From Perognathus longimembris pacificus (taxonomy: Eukaryota; Chordata; Mammalia; Rodentia; Heteromyidae), in assembly GCF_023159225.1 (NCBI RefSeq), contig NC_063171.1:15017142-15081141 (forward strand): a stretch of DNA of 64,000 nt. The letters are read 5' to 3'. The stretch's first letter is position 1, and each line of letters starts with the position of its first letter. The notes beneath the pieces were generated by a model. That model was given only the letters and a program-made list of their open reading frames with translations, searched no databases and was not told the DNA's origin. Both the position numbers and the translations under genes were made by a program. Positions 36,076 to 45,507 of the stretch are shown piece after piece.

Positions 36076-36483
36076 TGTTAGAACATATTAGACAGTGCCA
36101 GAAACTATGCAGACATCCAGGTACAGAAGAACAAAGGAAATGTTTATTGCCGGCAAAGAGGCCAGCAAGACCCCTTCTCACCGGGAGAAGTGAGAAGTGA
36201 GGTCTATTGAGTTGGGTGACATATATAGCCTACAGGCGGGGACCTCGGTGTGGATGTGCAGATCAGGGGCTTGATCATTTGGATTTATGGCTGCTACCCA
36301 AATGGTAGATAAGGGGTCCTACAGCTGCCCTGGCCTGAAAGTCACTCTAAGTAGGTCTTGTTACCTTATATAGTCACAGTTGCCCTAAAGGAGTGCCATC
36401 TCAAGGAAGACTGGTTGGAGGCTGATTATTTACTGCCCTTACTAGATGGGCATAATGTTGCTTAGGAAGGGAGCATACTAAAG
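36076..36483 (-). mobile_element. Outer LTR, main part, interrupted by the provirus
   Basis: On the minus strand this continues from 42864-42836 and then 36483-36076. It has a TATA-like 'ctatatatgtcacc' (plus 36217-36226 region), AATAAA (36140s, in 'ccggcaataaacat') and ends CTAACA at 36076. Flanks are CTCAG (36071-36075) and CTTAG (42865-42869), a plausible 5-bp TSD with one change. Total is about 437 bp. No internal region of its own is seen, so it was a solo LTR when the provirus arrived. It is unrelated by eye to the inner LTRs. Confidence 0.65.
36478..36483. repeat. 6-bp TSD of provirus (left)
   Basis: CTAAAG, identical to 42830-42835. Six bases is the duplication expected for class II ERVs. 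Confidence 0.9.
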
Positions 36484-36876
36484 TGCCAGAGCCAGCTGGC
36501 AGCAAAGGAAATCCTGACTGAGGGGGCGAGGATTAAAGAAAAAGGAAAATACAAGACAAAAGACAAAAGATGGGGTTCGGGAGGTCTGCAGCTCAAGACC
36601 ATGACTCAAGACTGCAGCCCCATTTATTCTTAACTTCCATCTTATATACAGTTTAGGAACCAGGGAATAACATAGGGTTAACTAAAATTTAAGAAAACAA
36701 GAAGGCCCTGAAGTGGGCAATAACAGGTGGCAGTAAAGAAAAAAATAAGATTGAGTAGTTAACATAAACAAGACTCTTGTGTTGACTTTTAAGTAAGCCA
36801 TATCCCTACACATTTCTTGAGATAGCAACATAGCCAGAGGTCAGAATGAGCTATTCCTCCAGCTCAGCTCTCTACA
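36484..36876 (-). repeat. Provirus 3' LTR
   Basis: TGTAGAGAGC ... GGCTCTGGCA, 393 bp. TATATAAG near plus 36646-36655 and AATAAA at plus 36623-36628 lie close together, with a pyrimidine-rich U5 before the end. By eye it differs from the 5' LTR at about 20-25 of some 270 shared positions, so the insertion is old. It is homologous to the solo LTR at 14506. Confidence 0.9.
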
Positions 36877-36890
36877 TCTCCCCTGTCTTT
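36877..36890 (-). promoter_or_regulatory. Polypurine tract of provirus
   Basis: AAAGACAGGGGAGA directly upstream of the 3' LTR TG on the minus strand. It primes plus-strand DNA synthesis in retroviruses. Confidence 0.8.
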
Positions 36891-37017
36891 GTTTAAAGAA
36901 GTGAATCTGCCTGTCTTAGGTTGTGTGGGTCGCCTTGTTTGCCTTACCCATCATCGGGAACTTTTTTAGAGCAAAGCTGATGGCCCTGTCTTAGGTTGGT
37001 CAGACTGGCACCCCCTG

Positions 37018-38400
37018 TTACTCGTCTCTGGCTGCAGTTCCTCTCAGGGGAAATTCATTTACTTGGAGCTTGATCTTATGTAACTGGCTTGCTAAACTCA
37101 TAAAATTGTTTTGCAATATACGTACAAGGCAAGGAAGGCATAGGAGAACCAGCAGTAAAAGTATCCCTGGGCCAAGCAATGTCATTAGTAGCCCCTTAAC
37201 ATTAGTTAAGGAAGGGATATAGTGTTGAAATTGTTCAAACAGTTCTTCTAAATGTTTTATTTATTTTTCCAAATTTTTATTATCAAACTGATGTACAGAG
37301 AGGTTACAGTTTCATTCATTAGGCATTGGATACATTACTTGTACTGTTGGTTACCTCGTCCCTCATACCCCCCTCCCTCCTCCCCCTTTCTCTTTCCCCC
37401 CATGCGGTGTTCAGTTCACTTACACCAAACAGTTTTGCAAATATTGCTTTTGTAGTTGTTTTTCTTTTTTTACCCTGTGTCTCTCAATTTTTTTTAACAC
37501 TTGAATACCTATTTCTTTATACCAAGATTCAGATATTTTCACAGGAAGCATGACAAGCATGACAAATGGAGGCTGCTTAATAACAATTATAGAATAAGTA
37601 AGACCACTATACAAGCAATTTGTAAAAGAACATTTAGTGCAAGTAACATTGAAATACATGTCTCCTATAGAAATACTAAAAGGTCCATACATAATGGCAT
37701 AAGGAGGTGCTATACAACTAACAATATTTTTTTTAAAGTAAGAAGTAGGCCATAAGATATTATTTAGGGCTGCCACTAACATCCACACATGACGTTGAGG
37801 GTGTCCATTTAACCACCACAGACCTGGGTTGTACTTGTTGGTAAGATTGGCTCCCAACCAGTCCATTAATTGAGAATTACTTCCTGAAATATTGGTTATA
37901 AAAGGATGTTCATGATCACACTTTATGGGGTGTAGTTCTCCTGTGGATTCAAAATTTGAGAAAGATTGATGCAGCGAGGTATCATGAAAGATGGTGTAGA
38001 ATTAGCATGTACAGGGAACCCAGTAGGCAATGAAGTCATTTGTATGTTATATACTTGACTGTTATCAGGAATCCAAATTCTATGATTTATGGATTGCATT
38101 ACAGTGCAGCCTGGAATATATCTGTTGGAGTCAGTTGTAAAACATAAATGGGTTCCAATGCCAGAAGCTGCAAAATTTCCCATTTTAACATGTTGGACAA
38201 GAGGATCTGCAGCTGTACTGTATGCTGATCTGTTGACATGGACAAACACCTCAGCTCCTTCCCAAGTTGCAGGATGTACAATCGGTGGATCCGCATGTAA
38301 GCCCAGTGAGTCAGCGCTTGTACCATTCTGATGAGATTCCACAATCCTAACGCAATGCTCAGGTAGCCAGCGGGCATCATTTTCATCCTGTGAAAAAACA
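37018..38400 (-). pseudogene. env remnant (surface and transmembrane parts), interrupted
   Basis: Remnant of a betaretrovirus-like envelope glycoprotein gene. The open piece 38426-37923 begins in integrase tail sequence and runs in the same frame into env-like sequence with N-glycosylation sites (NRS, NST). A second piece (about 37866-37500) carries further sites and cysteine pairs. After the L1 fragment (37256-37500) the frame continues to a hydrophobic stretch of about 20 residues, rich in leucine and followed by a basic residue (plus about 37115-37175), typical of a membrane anchor. A TAA at 37018-37020 ends it. Frame breaks lie between the pieces. Assignment is by position and general features, not by a catalytic motif. 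Confidence 0.65.
37256..37500 (-). mobile_element. L1 type A 3'-end fragment inside env
   Basis: Plus strand shows antisense 'tttttattatcaaactgatg tacagagaggttacag' in pieces and 'accaaacagttttgcaaata', matching 9030-9200. It interrupts env coding sequence. Confidence 0.85.
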
Positions 38401-39160
38401 CAGACATGTCCTCGACCCCATGTCAATATTGGATAGGGCCCATGCCAAGTACCTGTTAAAGGATCTTTTTATGTAACTTGGGAAAAAGCTCTTTGTTCTC
38501 TCTTCCCAGAACTGCTGTGCTTCAGAAAGGCCATTACAGTTCAAATTTTAAAAAATTAAAGTGTGAGAAAGAATATTAACAGGAGAGAAGGGGTAAAATT
38601 CCCCCCCCACACACACACACTTTTAATTTCAAAATTTGGTGTTTTAACAAACCAATTGCCCGTTCAACAATTCCTTGACATTGAGGATTGTAGGGAATTC
38701 CTGCAGTGTGAACCATCTGGTAAGATTTACAAAAAGTTTGAAAAGCTCATCCAACATATCCTGGATCATTATCAGTTTTAATATGTTTAGGAAGTGCCAT
38801 TGTGGCAAAGCAGCATAGGGAATGGGAAATACAATGTTTGCTAGCCTCCCGGCAAGAGGAATAGCCATAATAAAATTAGAGTCTTAGCCACAAAAGCCCT
38901 TTTTTATTTCCAATTAAAACAACAGGAGAACAATAGGAGTAGAGTTTACCTGTAGCTTGTTGAGAATTGAGCAACAAATACTTGCCAGAGTTCTGCTGTA
39001 ACACTTAGAAAACATCAGACTGAATGAGATCCATGTGTCATCAAATTAAATCATATCATTTAACCTTACTGGCAGGTGGAAAAGAACACAAACGAATAAC
39101 AATCAAGAGGGCAAAGGGTCAGGACAATGTAAAAGTCTCAGCTTCAATGGGTTGAAGTGG
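38400..39160 (-). pseudogene. pol remnant: integrase core and tail
   Basis: Integrase joins viral DNA to the host genome. On the minus strand, KTDNDPGY-type codons (second catalytic aspartate region, plus about 38755-38790), then a GI/P..NP/Q-type segment and VERA codons with the catalytic glutamate region (plus about 38650-38690) are present but in different frames, with at least one single-base shift near 38690. TWGRGHVCVF about plus 38395-38425 is the C-terminal DNA-binding part. N-terminal parts before about 39160 are absent or unreadable. Not functional. Confidence 0.75.
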
Positions 39161-39165
39161 CTGTG

Positions 39166-41430
39166 TTTTTTTTTTTTTATCCCATATCAGTAGGCTTTAT
39201 TAGTCATGTGTGATGGAGGCAGGCAGGAGAGATGGGTTGGATCTGGACAAGGCATCTTTCAGACTCCCCTGGATGGATTGTCACACCTCTTGCTGGGTTG
39301 CCTGCAAATTTCTACACAGACTGGTTTCAATTCCCAGTATTCTTTGGTTGCTTACTCTGAGTACTCCGGATTTTGTAGGCTGGTACCCTATTGGTTTAAG
39401 CAGGGTCACAACTTTAAAAAGATTTTAGAAGGCTTGGGCCTTTAACCATCTTCCTAGTCACAAAATCCACACAGACTAAAGGCCAACCAAGTCTGCTCTC
39501 TGCAACAGCCATGACAGTTTTTTGAGACAAGGAGGGGGAAGACACCAATGCTACCCTAATGTAACCCTGTGGCCACCAAACACAACTCTGGTGCTTTTAA
39601 CCTTGGAGTAAGTCTTGGGTGTAACTCTGTCATGATAGGCCTGCTATAAACCCAACTTTAATCTTGGGGCAGGCAGAGTCAGGGCAGTAGCACTCTGAGA
39701 CTGTCAAAATCATTACAGGAACACCACCAGTGACTCCTAGATTCCCTGAGCATTTTCCCATGCAAGAGAGAGAGAGAATAAGGACTCACTAGTATTGCAG
39801 CCAGGCAGTTTGGGAGCAGACTGTGGAGGCAGCTTCCTGTAGTCACAGACCACCACAGTCCACACAGCTAGCACACATGTTGATCTGTATTCTAAAGCAA
39901 AATATTAATCCTGGGTCAGGAAAATCAAGGTTAGCAGCCACAGTTGCACACTTGTCCCAAAATTACTCTGGTCCCTTGAACTTAAAGAGTTTATGAGAGC
40001 ACAGGAAAGAAAAATGGAGAAGCAAAATCTTAGTCTATACCAATAATTGTCAGGATCAGATGTACACTTGACATTTAGCATAGATAGACATAAAGAATAA
40101 CATACTGGTTTTACATCATTGTACTTATGCCACATGCTGCATATTTGAACTTTTTGGAGTACACATTTGCTTGTACCCAAACATGATCAGTTTGGTTTTT
40201 TGTTTTTGTTGGTGGTTGTTGGTTGGTTTTTGGCTTGGAGTCAGGTGATTGGAGTCAGGATTGCCTCCAGGCTGTTCACTGTGATTCCACCCACAGGCTG
40301 CAAAGATCAGTTGAACACAAGACTTAAAGGTAAATTAATGGGCTGGGAATATGGCCTAGTGGCAAGAGTGCTTGCCTTCTACACATGAAGCTCTCGGTTC
40401 AATTCCCTAGCACCACATATATGGAAAATGGCCTGAAGGGGCGCTGTGGCTCAGGTGGCAGAGTGCTAGCCTTGAGCAAAAAGAAGCCAGGGACAGTGCT
40501 CAGGCCCTGAGTCCAAGGCCCAGGACTGGCCAAAAAAAAAAAAAGTAAATTAACATAGTAGTTAAAAGCAAGTAACTTTGAAACCATGATGCCAGTTTTT
40601 TTTTGTTTTTGTTTTTTTTAAATGCATTACCAACAGACAGACATACAGACAGTTGTGGACAAGCTTTGGGGAGTGCTTAAAATTGTTTTCTTTTCAATTG
40701 GCCATGTAAGTTTTCTGGAATTCCAGTGGCAAAATGGTACTATTTTGCCCATATTTTAGAACCACGTGGTCAGTTAGAAAACAAAAAACTTTTCCAGCAA
40801 ACAAATCTTTCAGCAAACAAATTTTCCAGAGAAAAAATCAAGAAGCTACATTTTTAGAATCCAGTTTAACTCCAATGGGGAGCTGAAATGGGATGCTATG
40901 ATCAGAGAAGGTCCAGGAGATGGGAGACAGCACAAGAACAGAACACAGACAGCAGGCTTACAGCAAGACACCTGTAACTTTCAGCATTTGAATTGCAAGG
41001 CACATTTGAATTGCAAGGCCACAGTTCCAGAGTTCAGGGTGGGAGGCAGGGTTACCAGAAGCTGGAGTCTCTACATCCCAGACCAGCCTTGAGTAATTTG
41101 GCACACCCATCACCTAAGGGATGGGGGGAACTCCACCTCCAACCAATTCTATTGTCCACCAAGTGCTCAATGCTAGAGAAAACTTTGGATTTAGCCAGCA
41201 ATAAGCAGACTTTAACCGAATTTCCAAACTTAACAAACATCAATAACAAGAATAGAAAACCTTTATTTGTGTCTTTCAAAGCAGATGTTAAGCAAATATT
41301 GGTACCTTTGTTAGCTGATACTAGCCCATCCTATATCACAGCCAGGCAGGCAGGCAGGCAGAGTTTAGAAAAAGTCAGAGAAAGAGAGACAGAGAGAACT
41401 TCGTCTGCCCGAGTGCTCATAGAAGTTATG
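39166..41430 (-). mobile_element. Polyadenylated cDNA-like insert of unknown origin
   Basis: The minus strand ends with AATAAAGCCTACTGATATGG and then a run of 13 A (plus 39166-39178), the signature of a retroposed, polyadenylated transcript. The body (about 2.26 kb, including a later SINE) replaces or separates gag and integrase. It shows no retroviral motif and no long frame; the largest open stretches (39905-40180, 41052-41279, minus) match nothing I recognise. The 5' limit (about 41430) is where gag-linked sequence stops looking retroviral and is uncertain. No convincing TSD found. It could be a non-coding or 3'UTR-derived transcript, or an ETn-like replacement of viral coding sequence. 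Confidence 0.5.
40339..40544 (+). mobile_element. IDL-Geo SINE, 9-bp TSD
   Basis: Left GGGCTGGGAATATGGCC with B box GGTTCAATTCC; right GCTGTGGCTCAGGTGGCAG to CCCAGGACTGGCC and poly-A. TSD GTAAATTAA at 40330-40338 and 40545-40553. Confidence 0.93.
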
Positions 41431-41559
41431 TAAGTCCTGTAAAATATTCCAAATTTGTAAGATTGGGCTCAAACATGAGCAGCTTTTAGATTGTGCCCCA
41501 ACCATGGTAAGTGATAAGATTAGCAGAGCTGAGGAGTTAAATACCAAGCATCCATAGTA

Positions 41560-42557
41560 TTACTCTGGTCAGCTGAAATGGAAACTGATTGTTGCTATGG
41601 GTTGTCAGGGGATAGGCTTGAAGTTGGGAAAAGGAAGGAGCCACCCCCAATTTTTTTGTGGGGCCAGAGGCTGGCCCCTCAGCCAGTTTCCTGAAATCAG
41701 GTGGCCAGTATTATTCAAAATAGATCACAGTCCTTGGCCCAATGCTCCCCCTTTTTACAATGGGTACAAATTCCAGGCATAGCTCCCCTTTTCTGATTAG
41801 GGCAATGAGCCATCAAGTGTCCCATTTGTCCACAGGAAAAACAGCTGCCGGGAGGCCGAGCAGCACGGGGGCGTCCCCTTCCTTTTCCTACTTTTTGGGG
41901 GGTGCATAAAAATTCATAGTTTGCCCTTTGAGCACCGCAGCCAACTTGAGACCCTGCATACTGGATGGACCAATGTCTGCACAAAGCCGAATATAATCAG
42001 ATATTCCTCCCTTTTTCTTGAAAGACCTGATGGCTGCTTGGCAAGCTGCATTAGCATTTTCATATGCCAGTTGTTGTACAAGAACCTTGCCAGCATCCCC
42101 ATCTTGGAATAGACGGCTTGTTGCTTCCAATAATTGAGAGACAAAATCTTCATAAGGTTCATCTGGTCCCTGTCTAATTTTGGAGAGGTCTTCAGTCTTG
42201 CTAGAGTTAGAAAATCTTTTCCAGGCACGTTTAGCAGCAAAATTTATCTGAGCATAGCGCCCAGAGAGTAATTTAACTGGGTCTGGGTGTCATTGTAAGC
42301 ACCTTCCCCAGCGAGCTCTGCAAATGTAGTAGGTATATTATTAGCTCTGTTGACCTCTGCTGTGGCCTGACACTGTTCCACAAATTTAGACTTCCACAAT
42401 AAGTAATCTCCTCCACTAAGACAAGACCTAGCCAACTGTTTCCAATCATTTGGGCATAAAGCTTCAGTAGCCAAGGTTTAAAGAATGACTTGAGTAAACG
42501 GTGCTGTAGGACAGTGTTGAGCAAAAGCATTCTTTAGACCTCTTATTTGTTTAAATG
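41560..42557 (-). pseudogene. gag remnant: capsid and nucleocapsid
   Basis: Structural polyprotein remnant. Capsid pieces: 42474-42244 and 42240-41888 in shifting frames, with QGPDEP/YEDFVSQLLEAT straddling the major-homology region. Nucleocapsid (open 41984-41715) has two CX2CX4HX4C zinc knuckles: CFSCGQMGHLMAHC (41843-41802) and CTHCKKGEHWAKDC (41768-41727), both with all four metal ligands. The proline-rich tail continues to about 41560. Capsid N-terminal codons begin right at the shortened 5' LTR, so matrix and the leader are deleted. At least two frameshifts and a stop near 42480. Confidence 0.88.
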
Positions 42558-42829
42558 GCACAAGACTGCAGCCCCATTTATTCTTAACTTCCACATTATA
42601 TACAGTTTAGGAACCAGGGAATAGCATAGGGTTAATTAAAGTTTAAGAAAGCAAGAAGGCCCTGAAGTGGGCAATAACAGGTGACAGTAAAGACAAAATA
42701 AGGTTGAATAGTTAACATAAACAAGACTCTTGTGCTGACTTTTACGTAAGCCATATCCCTGCATATTTCTTGAGATAACAACATAGCCAGAGGTCAGAAT
42801 GAGATTTGCTGCCAGCTTGGCTCCCTACA
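42558..42829 (-). repeat. Provirus 5' LTR, lacking U5
   Basis: TGTAGGGAGCCAAGC through AATAAATGGGGCTGCAG, then it joins gag capsid sequence directly. Compared with the 3' LTR about 120 bp of U5 are missing, together with the primer-binding site, leader and matrix region. Confidence 0.9.
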
Positions 42830-42835
42830 CTAAAG
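42830..42835. repeat. 6-bp TSD of provirus (right)
   Basis: CTAAAG, exact partner of 36478-36483. Confidence 0.9.
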
Positions 42836-42864
42836 CTATTACAGAGGAGGCTATCAGGTTTATA
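42836..42864 (-). mobile_element. Outer LTR, 5' remainder
   Basis: The 29 bases on the far side of the provirus that complete the outer LTR. By comparison with the expected TG start, the first bases read TA, a probable substitution. Confidence 0.55.
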
Positions 42865-42869
42865 CTTAG

Positions 42870-43720
42870 AATGCCAAATATAGCGCTCCCCTATCACCCA
42901 GCAGCCCCACTTTTGGGCATATACCCAAAAGAATACAAGGAAGCCCATACTAAAGCTACCAGCATAACAAGGTTCATTGCAGCACAATTTGTCATTGATA
43001 AAATATGGAACCAATCAAGATACCTCTCAGTAAATGAGAGGAATCAAGAAAAAGTTCTACATATACAAATAGAAATTCTATACCTCTATCAGAAAGAATG
43101 ACATTGCCCCATTCATAAGGAAATGGAAGGACTTGGAAAAAGATCATACTAAGTTAAATGAGCCAGACCCAAATAAACATAGACTCTATGGTTTCCCTCA
43201 TTGAGAATAATTAGTACATGTCTATGATAGTCCCAGCAGAATATCACAATAGCTCAATAGCTATGCCCATATAAACACATAAGATGATGATAAGCTAAAT
43301 GAACTCCAAGTTATGGAAACAAGAGTTATATCATTCTTCTTATTTTCAACATGCCATGTGAAACTCTGCCCCCCCCCCTTTTTTTTGTCTTTCTTTCCCA
43401 TGGTTTTACCCCTGATATAACTGTAACTGATTTTACTACCCTAGAAATTATATGTACATATATTGGAATTAGGGAAGGGAAAGGGAATAGCAAAATTGAG
43501 AGGCAATTAATAAAAACAAACCAATTTAACAGCAATACTTACAGAACTATATGCTGTAAACCAACTGTACACATCAGGGGAGGGAGTGAAAGGGGGAGGG
43601 CAGAGAGGGGGGAAATGAGGGAGCAGGTAACAAGTTGGGTAAGAAATATACTTACTGCCTTAGGTATGAATCTCTATCCCCTTTGTACATAATTTTAACA
43701 ATAAAGAAATGAAAAAAATA
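42870..43720 (+). mobile_element. L1 3' part, right side of the nest
   Basis: Resumes the L1 from 36075: 'cccctatcacccagcagccc', IYPKEYKEAHTKAT, FIAAQFVIDKIW, then 3'UTR type A ('gtgaaactctgcccccc', 'acccctgatataactgtaac', 'ctgtacacatcaggggaggg') to 'acaataaagaaatg' and an A-rich end. Confidence 0.9.
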
Positions 43721-44014
43721 GTAGGATATGAAATTTTGAGAGTGGTTTTGGTAGGGAAAGGTGGGATGAAGGACAGTGAAATATAGGGATTGGTTTCTCT
43801 GACAAAGTATGGTAAATCTTTTGTATACTTTGTATACATGGAAAAACAGGATATGGATGGAGTTTTATTTAGTTCTCTTTCCAAGAATAAGCTTTGATAA
43901 TCTAAACAATCATATACCATCTGAAAATGCCAAACTTCTCTCACCATAATACAGAGTGGTGTGCAATTACCATAACTTAAAATATATTTTAAAATACTAG
44001 AAGCAAATACCTTA
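43721..44014. other. Interval with no gene seen
   Basis: A 124-codon minus frame (43660-44034) mostly overlaps the preceding L1 end and has no family signature. Confidence 0.5.
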
Positions 44015-44232
44015 TCCAGGCACTGGTGGCTCACACCTATAATTCTAGCAACTCAGGTGGCTGAGATCTGAAGACTGTGGTTTATTGTCAGCCTAGGCAG
44101 GAAAGTCTGTGAGACTCTCATTACTAATAAAATATTAAAAAAAAAAAAAAAAGCCAACCCATTGTGAGCCAAGTAGTAGAGTGCTAGCTTTGAGCAAAGG
44201 AAACTCAAGCCCCAGGACTGGTAAAAGAAAAT
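44015..44232 (+). mobile_element. B1-like/Geo composite SINE with internal A run
   Basis: Left monomer 'ggcactggtggctcacacct ... ctgagatctgaagac' is 7SL-like. An A16 run lies at the junction (about 44137-44152), then the right monomer 'gtgagccaagtagtagagtg ... aagccccaggactgg'. Confidence 0.85.
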
Positions 44233-45294
44233 CAAACAAATAAAATATATGTTTTGCTTTCAATGATACATATTGGTAAATTCAATATATATTGTCCAAC
44301 AGGATGATGAACCCAAACCCCCATCATTGATTGAGTCGGCTTGATGTGCTGAGGTTTTCTTTAAAGTTTAGTCATATTGTTTTAAGTAGAAATTGTGATT
44401 GTCACTGCTACAATGCTTCTTTGAAATTCTACTTCCATGTTAGAATAACAGATGTATGACTTCAATTTTCTCTTTTGAATTGAAAAATAATTGAGGACAG
44501 TTTTGAAAAGGAGTCAAGTGCTTGTTTTCTCTGAATAATCCTGCAATTTTTTTTGAGCGCTGCATCATGGAGGAAATGTTCAATGCTGATGAGCCAACTG
44601 CATCTAATCCTGGAGTATAAGAAGGGTTTGCAGATAAAAGAAATACAGTGGGTTGAAGGAGATAGAGGTAATTAATATGGAAGCATTCCAGGGGAAAAAC
44701 TGTGCTTTTGCCAGTTAGGAGGGAAAATATATGCCTGAGAACTCAAAAATCTCAAATGACAGACAGAATTTGAGATTACCTTGAGCCACAGCCAACAGAA
44801 AGGGCTATGTTTAGCTGCAAAGCCAGGTGAAATTACTCCTTACGTATAATAAAAATTAATATTCGGCTCATGTCACACACATGATGCACATTTAACTTAC
44901 TTATTGTTCCTTAAATACAGATGCTCATGCATTTGAAATGTTATAATGTGACAATTTCCAAGTCCTCATTGTTAGTAAGTTGTATAGCATTACTATTTTT
45001 ATTAGTTTACATTAGTTATACACCAGGGATTTCATTGTTACTGTCCATGCTTATGACAATTTTCAGTTAATCTCACCCTTATATCCCTCTTATTTTCCCT
45101 TTTCCCTACTTCCAAAATGAATATCAATATATTTTATTGTTCTATTTTCTTATTTACAAATAATCTATCTGAATTATATTCAAACCACTTCTCTTTGTAT
45201 CAAAATTACTGAAACACTACTAAATATAGCATTGATTCCTCAAATTCTTTATGCTAGATATAAAACTCTTCCAATATCAAAATAAAGAATAAAA
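44233..45294. other. AT-rich interval, no gene seen
   Basis: No element recognised with confidence. Confidence 0.55.
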
Positions 45295-45507
45295 TTAAGC
45301 AGGGTACTGATGACTCAAGCCTAATACAGCTACTCAGAATGCTTAAATGCAAGAATGAAGATTTGAAGCCAACCCAAGAGGAAACGTCTCTTTGAGACTT
45401 ATCTCCATTTAACCACTCAAAGAGAGAGGGCATTAGCCTTCAGAAAATGAGCTCAGGGAAACCACCTAGGCATGATTTCAAGTGCCAAGACCAACAACAA
45501 GTACAGA
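45295..45507 (+). mobile_element. B1-like/Geo composite SINE
   Basis: 'gactcaagcctaatacagct actcagaatgct' (left) and 'catgatttcaagtgccaaga' (right end); moderately diverged. Confidence 0.7.

Larger units (their letters stand above)
36484..42829 (-). mobile_element. Defective class II (betaretrovirus-like) endogenous provirus
   Basis: Minus strand order: 5' LTR 42829-42558 (shortened), gag capsid/nucleocapsid 42557-41560, a foreign insert about 41430-39166, integrase remnants 39160-38400, env remnants 38400-37018 (with an L1 3' fragment at 37256-37500), polypurine tract 36890-36877, 3' LTR 36876-36484. TSD CTAAAG on both sides. Protease and reverse transcriptase are missing. Two zinc knuckles and the LTR style support class II (IAP/MMTV-like). 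Frames are broken in every gene. Confidence 0.9.

Noticed and set aside
39166..41430. Insert as a retrogene coding for a protein
   Set aside because: No frame above about 150 codons on either strand, and none resembling a known protein; only the poly-A structure supports retroposition.
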